Made by a program: the position numbers and the translations under genes. This document shows, one piece after another, positions 12,885 through 19,955 of a stretch of 23,643 nt of DNA. A model generated the notes under the pieces. It did no database searches. It was not told the DNA's origin and saw only the letters and a program-made list of their open reading frames with translations. Origin of the DNA: a virus; the IMG/VR virus record IMGVR_UViG_3300009091_000174, positions 1 to 23,643 of that record. One strand, 5' to 3'. Position 1 is the stretch's first letter, and every line of letters begins with the position of its first letter.

Positions 12885-14804
12885 TTAGGTCACTTCCCTG
12901 AGTACCACCAGCGCTTGTCCCTCCCCAGGCTTCTCAACATCCAAGGTGTACTCATCTACTACCACGCTGTGTGTGGTGTAGACGTTGGGAGCTTCTGACC
13001 TATACCCATCCTTGAGAGACACCACACCTGTTGAGTAGGCAGTCAATAGGTTGGTGATCTTGGCATAGCCAGAGTATGACTGCCCACCCTCCTGGCTCAC
13101 ATCATCAGCACAGTCGAGCAGCAGCTTCCAGGTGGTGGGACCCTTGGAACCAGCCACACTGGCCCTGGCTTCCACAGCCAGCACAACAGGCCTGGTAGTG
13201 GGAATGCCCTCACCCTTCCAAGTGAACTGGATCTTGACCTGCATGGACTTGAAGGTTTTGATGGATCCAGAAGAGGAGATCACGTAGGTAGTGCCAGTAC
13301 CGTTGTCTGTGGTGTAGGTACCAGCAGTAGTGAAGCTGGTGCTCCCATCAAAGGCGTAAGACACAACCACATCCCAGCTGGCTGGCAGGGCTTCTGTGTG
13401 TATGCGAATGGACTCCAGTACCTTGTCATCCACCAGAGCGAAGTCGTGCCAGGAGCTGATGGCATAGGCATTGGTAGGTTCGTACTTGGTTGAGGACGTG
13501 CGGAAGATGCGCTTGGTAGCTGCATCGTACTTGGTAGAGAAGAAGTAGGCCCCATCAAAGGAAGCAATGCTCTGGGGTCTGGTGTTAGCAGCACCCGAGT
13601 ACACAGAAGCGTAGCCATACACGCATTGACCTCCAGTAACGGCACTCACAGTGAACAAGGTAGGCTTGTCAAGAGCTGTAGTGGCAGCTCCACCAGCGAA
13701 CCCGAAGTCCAACATCCTCTGAGCGAATGGTCCACCTACCACCGAGTTGATGTGGTCTCCTTGTCGCAGCGGACCTAGGGTGCCGTACTCTCCTCCAGGC
13801 TTCAAGTAGAGCAGGGCACGGTCGAACCTGTTGGTCAAGTCTTCATAGCCAGAGAAGTAGAGGATGCCAGAGTGGAACCAGATGGACTCACCAATGAAGC
13901 CCTGAATACGCAGGATCTCCTTACCGAATCCAGGCCCGGCTGCAGTAGTGGGGGTGATCTTGCGTATCACGGTGCACCCAGAGTTCCAGGCCATCAGCGT
14001 GTACAAGCAGTTGTCGCCCTGGCAAGCACTGGCAGTACCCTTCAACGTAGCTGAGTCTGGGTCATCCCACTTGGGGTCGTCAAGCAACACACTGGCTGCA
14101 GGGAAGGCCGCTGCCTCCAGGTCAATCTCCCACACCCTACCAGTAGCGACCTGATGCAAGTAGGCATAGTGATCCACACGATATAGATGAGAGCTGGCTC
14201 CACTACAGCTAGTGTCGTCGTTGATCTTGACTGCGGTCGTACCATCAAACTTCCAGATGTTGTCACTGTTGTTCTCCTTGAAGACAAAGTACTTCGCGTG
14301 TCCAGCACAAGTACCAGTGCATCCAGCAGCAGCACCAGTATCTACAGCCACCTTGAACCTCAGGTTGGCAGGATCCCACTCGTAAGCGTAGTGGTCATTC
14401 AGGTCCAAGGCCCACAACTTGCCTGCAGCAGGCACCAAGGAGACTGATTTCTCCAGTGTGGCAGTGGTCTCCCCGGATACAACCACACACTCCTCCACGT
14501 AGGGACCAGGCATCAGCTTACCTGGCCACTCAAACACCTCAACGCAGTTGAGCCTCCAGTGCCTATCTCCAGTGTCGTATTGCAGCTTGATCTGTCCTTC
14601 CCCACCTGACCAGTCTGAGATGCCCCACACCAGGAGATCAGGACGCATCTGGTAGCGTGGGTTGTATGGGTCTCCGGCCATCTCCAACACGGCATGAGGC
14701 GGGCGCAGCGGCTCACCCTTGCGCTGGTAGTGCCCTCCATTAGGTTGCTCATAGAGCCGGTACTTGACTCCATTCAGCTCAATGTGCCAGCGACTGCCTA
14801 TCAC
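12885..14804 (-). CDS. Putative tail protein with beta-propeller-like repeats (nozzle candidate)
   Basis: 639 aa from a GTG at 14804, which overlaps the upstream TGA as GTGA and has GGAGG 8 bases upstream. An in-frame GTG at 14813 touches that SD and is less likely. Residues about 120-370 show blade-like repeats: KLWALDLNDHYAYEWD, KYFVFKENNSDNIWKFDG, HLYRVDHYAYLHQVATGRVW and GESIWFHSGILYFSGYED. Cysteines are frequent in this part (GCTGTCAGH, DDTSCSG, CQGDNC). The C-terminal third is a beta-sandwich type sequence. Its place after the capsid and neck-like genes and before the fibres fits the tail nozzle of short-tailed phages, often a beta-propeller of similar size. That assignment is inference; a fibre or hub protein is the alternative. 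Confidence 0.55.
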   Translation of the reverse strand: MIGSRWHIELNGVKYRLYEQPNGGHYQRKGEPLRPPHAVLEMAGDPYNPRYQMRPDLLVWGISDWSGGEGQIKLQYDTGDRHWRLNCVEVFEWPGKLMPGPYVEECVVVSGETTATLEKSVSLVPAAGKLWALDLNDHYAYEWDPANLRFKVAVDTGAAAGCTGTCAGHAKYFVFKENNSDNIWKFDGTTAVKINDDTSCSGASSHLYRVDHYAYLHQVATGRVWEIDLEAAAFPAASVLLDDPKWDDPDSATLKGTASACQGDNCLYTLMAWNSGCTVIRKITPTTAAGPGFGKEILRIQGFIGESIWFHSGILYFSGYEDLTNRFDRALLYLKPGGEYGTLGPLRQGDHINSVVGGPFAQRMLDFGFAGGAATTALDKPTLFTVSAVTGGQCVYGYASVYSGAANTRPQSIASFDGAYFFSTKYDAATKRIFRTSSTKYEPTNAYAISSWHDFALVDDKVLESIRIHTEALPASWDVVVSYAFDGSTSFTTAGTYTTDNGTGTTYVISSSGSIKTFKSMQVKIQFTWKGEGIPTTRPVVLAVEARASVAGSKGPTTWKLLLDCADDVSQEGGQSYSGYAKITNLLTAYSTGVVSLKDGYRSEAPNVYTTHSVVVDEYTLDVEKPGEGQALVVLREVT

Positions 14805-15697
14805 GGATGCCACCTCCGAGCGTGGGCAAGCTGCACGTTGTTAGCGTGCTGCCTAGCCTCGGCCCGGAGGAGACCAGCCTCGACCCTGCTCTGCATGAAG
14901 AACTCGGCTTGGTACCACCGGGCGCTGTTGACATCGTACTTCGGGTCCAGGTTCTTGTCGGTCAGTCTGCCCGGATCGTGGGTGCGTGGAGCAAGCACCT
15001 TGCCAAGAAGCCTGGCCGTGGCTCCCAACACTACCAGCTCCTCCTGCCTGCTCAATAGGTCAGTAGTGGCGTCGATCACCTGCGCGTAGGTGAAGTACAA
15101 CTTGGCACCTGCAGCCTTATCTCCCCAGTCCCACACATGCAGGCCGTGAGTACTGGTGGTGATGTCTGACTTCATGTGGGTCTCGTACTTGAAGGGTAGG
15201 GAGATTGGCAGATCCGTTGTGGTGTTCTCCACGTACCCCAGCCACACCACTCCTGGGTAGTCCAGGATATCGGTGGCCGTCAGGTCATACCACTCCTGGC
15301 CAGCTACCAGCGTGATCTCCCCATAGCCCCATGTGTGTACTCCCAAGGTACCCAACTGATGCAAGGTAGCAGTAGTGGCATCATCTATCTGCTTGACAGA
15401 GAGGCGTGGGTTCTTGATGATGATCGAGTTGTCTGCCTGCGCAGCAGCGGTAGTGCCATTCCAGCCACGGATGATGGTCAGCGTCTCCACTGCAGAGGCA
15501 GTGACATAGCACTGCTCACCATCATCAAGGAACTCAATGATGTCGCCCATGCTGAAGTAGTCACCCTCATCCACAACGACAGATGTGGCAGAGTCGGTGA
15601 TGGAACCATTGGTGAGAGATGCGAATGGCCGCTCGTTCAGAGCAGCTGAGTAGACGTTGTCTCGGATCCTCTGGCGAATCACTGCAGCTGTAGCCAT
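14801..15697 (-). CDS. Putative neck / head-tail adaptor protein
   Basis: 298 aa, ATG at 15697. Residues about 25-90 contain a pattern seen in many phage neck and adaptor proteins: TSVVVDEGDYFSMGDIIEFL, EQCYVTASAVETLTIIRGWN, then GTTAAAQADNSIIIKNP. A helical segment follows (IDDATTATLHQLGTLG), then a long beta-rich middle. The basic helical C-terminus ends in HARRWHP. It lies between capsid-proximal unknown genes and the propeller-like tail protein, which it overlaps by 4 bases, so a connecting role is plausible. A TAGACT box lies exactly six bases before the ATG. AAAGGAGGG is also present but 13 bases away and inside the upstream coding sequence. Confidence 0.55.
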   Translation of the reverse strand: MATAAVIRQRIRDNVYSAALNERPFASLTNGSITDSATSVVVDEGDYFSMGDIIEFLDDGEQCYVTASAVETLTIIRGWNGTTAAAQADNSIIIKNPRLSVKQIDDATTATLHQLGTLGVHTWGYGEITLVAGQEWYDLTATDILDYPGVVWLGYVENTTTDLPISLPFKYETHMKSDITTSTHGLHVWDWGDKAAGAKLYFTYAQVIDATTDLLSRQEELVVLGATARLLGKVLAPRTHDPGRLTDKNLDPKYDVNSARWYQAEFFMQSRVEAGLLRAEARQHANNVQLAHARRWHP

Positions 15698-15701
15698 GTC
15701 G

Positions 15702-16289
15702 CTAGTCTAGCCCTCCTTTGGTACTTCGTGTGATCCTTAGTGTATCAGCTAGATCTGGTAGCTCACCAGCAAGCCCTAGCTTGGTATTCACCAATGAGGC
15801 TCTCTTGCCGATGATCTTGCACAACCAGGAGAACACCTGGCCTTCTGAGGCAGGGTACAGCTTGGTCCCAGGCAGTGGCTTCAGGTTCTCATCAGCGTGT
15901 AGAGGTAGGTCAGGGATCCCATCGTACACCGGGTTGTACAGGTGTGGCTGAGGCCCCAACTGGATGTAGTACTCCATCAGACGGTCAGCTAGAGCTATCA
16001 CCAGAGCATCCCTGGCAGCTGGAGTCCTAGCCACCAGCTCTTTGTGTGGTTCAGTTACCACAGGGGGTACCAAGTCAACTTCGTGCCGGTCCAGGTACTG
16101 GGATAGAGGCGTGGTCCTGACGACACGCCCATCAGGACCACGGTCTACCTTCACCAGCTCTGGCTCCACGAAGAAGCCCTCGCCCCAGTCCTCTCCCAGC
16201 TGATCCGGGTGGATCCTGCTGGAGTGTGGGTCGATGTCAGACCGCTCCTCCAGGTCATAGACCCCCGGAGTGGCCTTGCCTAGAGTCAC
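15702..16289 (-). CDS. Hypothetical protein in the capsid-tail gene cluster
   Basis: 195 aa from the GTG at 16289, which overlaps the upstream TGA as GTGA, like the tail gene at 14804. A TTG three codons earlier (16298) is an alternative, and neither has a good SD. The N-terminal part is acidic and Pro-rich (YDLEERSDIDPHSSRIHPDQ). The middle is helical (ARDALVIALADRLMEYYIQL). The C-terminal part contains a Trp-Leu-Cys segment (GQVFSWLCKIIGKRASLVNT). No family is recognised. Located between capsid and neck-like genes, it could be a head-completion or adaptor protein; this is only positional inference. Confidence 0.65.
   Translation of the reverse strand: MTLGKATPGVYDLEERSDIDPHSSRIHPDQLGEDWGEGFFVEPELVKVDRGPDGRVVRTTPLSQYLDRHEVDLVPPVVTEPHKELVARTPAARDALVIALADRLMEYYIQLGPQPHLYNPVYDGIPDLPLHADENLKPLPGTKLYPASEGQVFSWLCKIIGKRASLVNTKLGLAGELPDLADTLRITRSTKGGLD
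15704..15747 (-). promoter_or_regulatory. Two candidate promoters before the neck-like gene
   Basis: Reading leftward, TAGACT (15709-15704) is followed by AGCGAC and the ATG at 15697, the same six-base spacing as at two other genes. Farther up, TGATACACT (15747-15739) is an extended -10 box within the end of the 15702-16289 gene. It would give a leader of roughly 35 bases containing AAAGGAGGG. Either could start a sub-transcript for tail genes. Confidence 0.35.
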
Positions 16290-16969
16290 GCCGACCAAGT
16301 TCTGGACGTTGTGACGCCCTGCTCGAAGAGACCCTTCATGATGGCATCTGCCTCACGGTACGTGTTGGGCAGCGTGTGCTGTGCGTGCCTGGTGGAGCAG
16401 AAGCCACTGCCGATGGCCAGTCGATGCTCTGGGTACTTGGAAATCAGGGACTCTCGCATGGCTGCAGCCCAGCAGCCCCACGCTCCACAGTACACGGGGA
16501 TGAGGGTGTTCCAGTCGATCAGGATAATCATGCCCTTGCGCTGATAGCGCCGTAGGCCGATGGCATCCGCCAGATCACCACCCCCCGTGTTGTTGATCTG
16601 TGGCTCGAAGGGCAGCTGCACTAGACGACCATCTCTGTGGATAGCCTTCACGGTGTACAGCCTCTTCTTAGGCAGGTTCATTCCAGGCTTGGAGAACGGC
16701 AGGCCAGCCAGCCGCTCCTTTACAATCCTGAACTGCTGGGTGGAGAGACGTCCAGTGTTCTCGCCTACTGGCTCAACCAGGAAGCTACACGGGCCAATCT
16801 CCTCCAAGTCCAGTTCCACAGGGATAGGCACATCGTGGTCTATGTGCAGCTCCATCCGGGAGGTCTCATCCTTCATTACACGCACTGCGCTGATGGGATC
16901 CTCTCCCTCAGGAACAGGAACGGGACCCTCAATCTCAATCATCTTGGGTGCTTGCTTTACCGATGGCAT
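16286..16969 (-). CDS. Hypothetical protein downstream of the major capsid gene
   Basis: 227 aa, ATG at 16969 with SD GAGGAG 6 bases away. The N-terminus is acidic and Pro-rich (IEIEGPVPVPEGEDPISAVR). Residues about 75-110 hold a basic stretch (GRLSTQQFRIVKERLAGLPF). The C-terminal half has an unusual hydrophobic, Cys/Trp-rich segment (IPVYCGAWGCWAAAMRESL) and further Cys/His (GFCSTRHAQH). I do not recognise a family. It follows the capsid gene by 107 bases of hairpin-rich spacer, where decoration, head-completion or neck genes are usual. The cysteine pattern could suggest metal binding, but no known motif fits. Confidence 0.65.
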   Translation of the reverse strand: MPSVKQAPKMIEIEGPVPVPEGEDPISAVRVMKDETSRMELHIDHDVPIPVELDLEEIGPCSFLVEPVGENTGRLSTQQFRIVKERLAGLPFSKPGMNLPKKRLYTVKAIHRDGRLVQLPFEPQINNTGGGDLADAIGLRRYQRKGMIILIDWNTLIPVYCGAWGCWAAAMRESLISKYPEHRLAIGSGFCSTRHAQHTLPNTYREADAIMKGLFEQGVTTSRTWSA

Positions 16970-17075
16970 GTGTTCTCCTCTCTTACGGGGTTCGGGTGTG
17001 CGGCCCCGACCCCGGTTCGTCCAACTGCCGCACCAGCCGCCTGGGTCCGAGTCGCCCAGGTGACACCTAAGTGGA
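16970..17075 (-). promoter_or_regulatory. Hairpin-rich spacer after the major capsid gene
   Basis: Two GC-rich hairpins lie between the capsid stop codon and the next gene. One is CCTGGG (17040-17045) with CCCAGG (17055-17060), starting 15 bases after the stop. The other spans 16986-17014, pairing CGGGGT(T)CGGG with CCCGACCCCG (10 pairs, one bulged base). Neither is followed by a T-run in the leftward direction. They may stabilise the capsid mRNA 3' end, act as an attenuator, or mark an RNA processing site. No promoter box is evident. A 27-codon Gly/Pro/Arg-rich frame without SD is not called. Confidence 0.45.
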
Positions 17076-17948
17076 TCAGGCGTCCGTGCTCAGCTCCACA
17101 CCAGCGAGATCCTCGATCTCACCCACGCCGTACATGGCGGTGACGCACAGGACCCATCCACGAATGGGTGCCCAGCGCATCGTCTCCATCTTCGCGGCCC
17201 ACTTCTGGACAATGCCCAGAGCATAGTCCCGAATGAAGATACCACCACCACGGTCGGCAGCGGCGTTCGACGTAGGAACGTTGGTGGACTGATAGAACGG
17301 AATCCCAAACCACTCACCGAAGTAACCAGGCCCTTGTGCAGCAATCGAGCTGTCGCTCTTGCCTCCGTAGATCACGCCAGCGTCTGCCTCCAGTTCAGTG
17401 CGGAAGTCCGCAGACTGACGGGGATGCAGCACGCCAACGATCTGGCCCAGGCTGGCCGCATCGTACAACTCAAGGGTGTAGATGGCGTCCAGGATGTTGC
17501 TCGCAGTAAGGTTGACCGTTGTTGCCCCAGCGGTGTTAGCAAAGCCCTGGAACAGTGCACAGATGTCCACGTCCAGTTTGTCACCCATCGCTCGACCCAG
17601 CTGACGAATCCGTGCACCGTGAGCTGCCGGGATGTCGGACACTTCCAGGACGTCCGTGATGGTCGCCTGGATGCCAACCTCCGAGGCAGTCAGAGTGACA
17701 GAAGTGGACGTGAGCGCCGAGTTGGCCAGCTCCGTACCTTCCGCCACAGCGGCTGCGGTGAACTTGTCAGCCTTCGGGATCTTCACAGTCTTCGACGCCT
17801 GGCCTGACAGGTCGAACATCTTCAGGAGCGGTGGTGTAACCACCGCAGCCATCAGCGCATCTAGGACCATGTCGGTCAAGATGCTGGCGTACGACACGTC
17901 ATCGTAAGTCGTCATAGTCGTCGGGTTCGTTGCGAAATCCGAAGCCAT
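17076..17948 (-). CDS. Major capsid protein (HK97 fold)
   Basis: 290 aa, ATG at 17948 with SD GAGGAGGT 9 bases upstream. The N-terminal region (TYDDVSYASILTDMVLDALM, then PLLKMFDLSGQASKTVKIPK) reads like the N-arm and start of the E-loop of HK97-type coat proteins. ANSALTSTSVTLTASEVGIQ, the helical VLEVSDIPAAHGARIRQLGR and the P-domain/A-domain strands follow. The C-terminal part IGVLHPRQ...FGEWFGIPFYQSTN (here GVLHPRQSADFRTELEADAG and FGIPFYQSTNVPTSNAAADR) is typical of capsid proteins. The gene follows a scaffold-like gene, the usual order. No protease domain or delta-domain longer than the short N-arm is seen, so separate scaffolding fits. Confidence 0.88.
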   Translation of the reverse strand: MASDFATNPTTMTTYDDVSYASILTDMVLDALMAAVVTPPLLKMFDLSGQASKTVKIPKADKFTAAAVAEGTELANSALTSTSVTLTASEVGIQATITDVLEVSDIPAAHGARIRQLGRAMGDKLDVDICALFQGFANTAGATTVNLTASNILDAIYTLELYDAASLGQIVGVLHPRQSADFRTELEADAGVIYGGKSDSSIAAQGPGYFGEWFGIPFYQSTNVPTSNAAADRGGGIFIRDYALGIVQKWAAKMETMRWAPIRGWVLCVTAMYGVGEIEDLAGVELSTDA

Positions 17949-17985
17949 ATCTTGTTCACCTCCTCATGTGTTGATTTTGCGCGGT

Positions 17986-18489
17986 CTATCGGCGGTTGTG
18001 TTGAGCGTAGAAGTTGTCCTTCCGAATCTGGACTCGGCCCTCATGGAGGGCCTTCTCGGCAGCAGACCGATCAGAGATCAGCAAGGCCTCCCACTCTTCT
18101 CTCGTCATGGGTGGTGGTTGGATGCCTGCTGAGCCTCCCTCACCAGCCCTAGAACCGCTACGAGACATGAGCGACAGATCCTTACTGCCCTTCGTTTCGC
18201 CCTTCTTCTCCTCCCCTTCGCCAGAAGGCGCAGGCGTAGGCTCCGGTACCAGCCCGTACTCGTCAGCAAACTTCATGATGACTTCCTTATCCAGTTCGGC
18301 ATCAGGATGAGTCGCCACGAAGAGATCGGCGTGCTTGGACTTGAGACCGGCTTCTGCAAACGCTTCACGCGCCTCGAAGAGTCGAACTCGCCCAGACTCG
18401 GCTACCAGCTGCTCTTCCAGCTGCTTCACCTTTGCCCAGGCCTTGTCACGATCCTTCCTCAGCTCGGGGATGTCAAGCTCTTCACTCAC
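17986..18489 (-). CDS. Capsid scaffolding protein
   Basis: 167 aa, GTG start at 18489 with SD AAGGAGGT upstream. Residues about 5-50 are a charged coiled coil (DRDKAWAKVKQLEEQLVAES). A small helical region follows (HPDAELDKEVIMKFADEYGL), then a disordered linker of Pro, Gly, Glu, Lys and Ser (PAPSGEGEEKKGETKGSKDL). The C-terminus is helical and basic (EGRVQIRKDNFYAQHNRR). This layout, with a basic C-terminus that binds the coat protein, is typical of phage scaffolds. It is directly followed by the major capsid gene, the standard arrangement. The protein should guide procapsid assembly and then leave the head. Confidence 0.85.
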   Translation of the reverse strand: MSEELDIPELRKDRDKAWAKVKQLEEQLVAESGRVRLFEAREAFAEAGLKSKHADLFVATHPDAELDKEVIMKFADEYGLVPEPTPAPSGEGEEKKGETKGSKDLSLMSRSGSRAGEGGSAGIQPPPMTREEWEALLISDRSAAEKALHEGRVQIRKDNFYAQHNRR

Positions 18490-18656
18490 TTCAACCTCCT
18501 TGTTGTACTCAGCCGCTGATTCACCACGATTTGCGGCCCTCGTCCTGAAGCGTGGGTCTTCAGGAGCCTTGTTCGTCGGTTGTCACTCGATGTGAGTGCC
18601 GAGAGCTTCTTCCCATTCCGCCTCGGAGCAGAATGCCTGCCAAATAGTGTAACACG
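18490..18656 (-). promoter_or_regulatory. Leader region of the scaffold-capsid genes with promoter and hairpins
   Basis: Reading leftward, TGTTACACT (18654-18646) is an extended -10 box three bases after the stop of the 432-aa gene. It would give a leader of about 150 bases. The leader holds a perfect 8-bp hairpin, TCCTGAAG (18543-18550) with CTTCAGGA (18558-18565), and a smaller one, CACTC/GAGTG, around 18584-18598. A short open frame running from GTG at 18723 to TGA at 18583 (46 codons, ending EAEWEEALGTHIE) crosses the region but has no SD and is not called as a gene. Confidence 0.45.
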
Positions 18657-19955
18657 CTATGAGATGGGTCGCATCACTTCTAGCCCAGAAGCCTGCGGTA
18701 TGCCCTGCTGGTTGACTCTCCACCCAGGAGTAGCTCGCTGCTCGTTGATGTAGGCACGAGCCTCTTGTAGCACTCTCTCCACGTTCTCAGAGATCTCTCC
18801 TATGGAGGTACCAGACCTGGGAGCAATACCCAGTGCCAGGTCAATCAGGTCATCTGCGTTCAATCCGAACTGCTCGGTGTTGATCTCATGCCGCATCCGC
18901 AGGATTGACTGTGCTGCTGCAGCCAGGTACGGAGTGGCCTCTTGCAGGTTGAAGTCAGTGGCTGTCTGCATGGCCACATCAATGGCCTCAGAAGCAGAGA
19001 AGTAGCCTCCTAGGCCAGCTGCTGTAGCAGCCTCTCGCAGAGAGGATGCCTCGTAGATGTCATACACATCCTGTGGTGCCTCTCCACGCAAGAACTTGAT
19101 AAGCGCACTGCCCTTTAGAGGCTGTCTTCCCTGAGCAGCCAGTACCTCATTGAAGGCCTGCAGTGCTGGCCTGTAGTCCCTCATCCTGTTGAACACGGTG
19201 TAGGCCTCAGTCACCTGCTCCATGCTGTAGCCCTTCCTAAGCAGAGCACCAACCTTGTTGGGGTTGACCATATCCGGACTAAGCCCGTACTGCAGCTGCA
19301 AAGTGCGTAGCCCTTGTTCCATCTCAAGGAAGGCTCCGATGGATTCTGTCAAGTCCATTCCCAGATCTCTCAGCACACTGATACCTGGGAAGCGTGTATG
19401 GAACTCAGGCAACTTAGAGACCTGCTCTAGGAACCATGCGTCACTCTTGCCTTCAGACTGTGCTATGTACAGGAGATCGTACACACGCTCAGAAGCACTG
19501 TCTTCTAGCCAATCTGGCAACTTACCCTCATCTAGAGCCAAAGCAACAACACGATCTATCTCAGCCTCGAAGGAGCCTCTCCCCTCCATCTCAGCTATGT
19601 TGCCACCGAAGGTACGATGTCCATTCTGCAGCCAGGTCTGCAAGTTCTGGATGACTGTGTAACGCCTTGGTCTATTGCCGACCCCGAACAGTGCATTCAT
19701 CTGGTCTGGCCGCGCCTCGAAGACAAGCACCCTGCTGGAGTTGGGTAGCCCGTACTGCACGTACCACTTGCCAGAAGCACGGTCGAAGAACCATCCCATC
19801 TCCTCTCCCTGCAAGATGGATAGGCTAGTTTCCTCGTCTTCTCCAGGCTCCAGGTAGCCTACACCACCCACACCCTCCTGCTCCTCCTCAGGTGGTGCGT
19901 TATCCTGTCCTAGCCAGGTAGGCCTACTCTTACTAGTGAGTTCCTTATCTGCCAC
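18657..19955 (-). CDS. Large virion-associated protein, function unknown (432 aa)
   Basis: 432 aa, GTG at 19955, overlapping the upstream gene by 11 bases, with no strong SD. The N-terminal 60 residues are acidic and disordered (NAPPEEEQEGVGGVGYLEPG). A small beta segment follows (MGWFFDRASGKWYVQYGLPN), then a long, almost fully helical region from about residue 95 to 410 (for example YSMEQVTEAYTVFNRMRDYR). It lies upstream of scaffold and capsid, in line with two other unusual large proteins. No catalytic motif is seen. Long helical proteins next to capsid genes may be internal or ejection proteins of short-tailed phages, but I do not recognise the family. Confidence 0.65.
   Translation of the reverse strand: MADKELTSKSRPTWLGQDNAPPEEEQEGVGGVGYLEPGEDEETSLSILQGEEMGWFFDRASGKWYVQYGLPNSSRVLVFEARPDQMNALFGVGNRPRRYTVIQNLQTWLQNGHRTFGGNIAEMEGRGSFEAEIDRVVALALDEGKLPDWLEDSASERVYDLLYIAQSEGKSDAWFLEQVSKLPEFHTRFPGISVLRDLGMDLTESIGAFLEMEQGLRTLQLQYGLSPDMVNPNKVGALLRKGYSMEQVTEAYTVFNRMRDYRPALQAFNEVLAAQGRQPLKGSALIKFLRGEAPQDVYDIYEASSLREAATAAGLGGYFSASEAIDVAMQTATDFNLQEATPYLAAAAQSILRMRHEINTEQFGLNADDLIDLALGIAPRSGTSIGEISENVERVLQEARAYINEQRATPGWRVNQQGIPQASGLEVMRPIS

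Noticed and set aside
16986-17014. GC-rich hairpin as a terminator after the capsid gene
   Set aside because: In the leftward direction it is followed by GTAAGAGAGGAG, not a T-run, and essential tail genes continue downstream.
16970-17060. Possible tRNA in the spacer after the capsid gene
   Set aside because: There is no acceptor stem with a matching T-arm and anticodon arm; the hairpins do not fit a cloverleaf.
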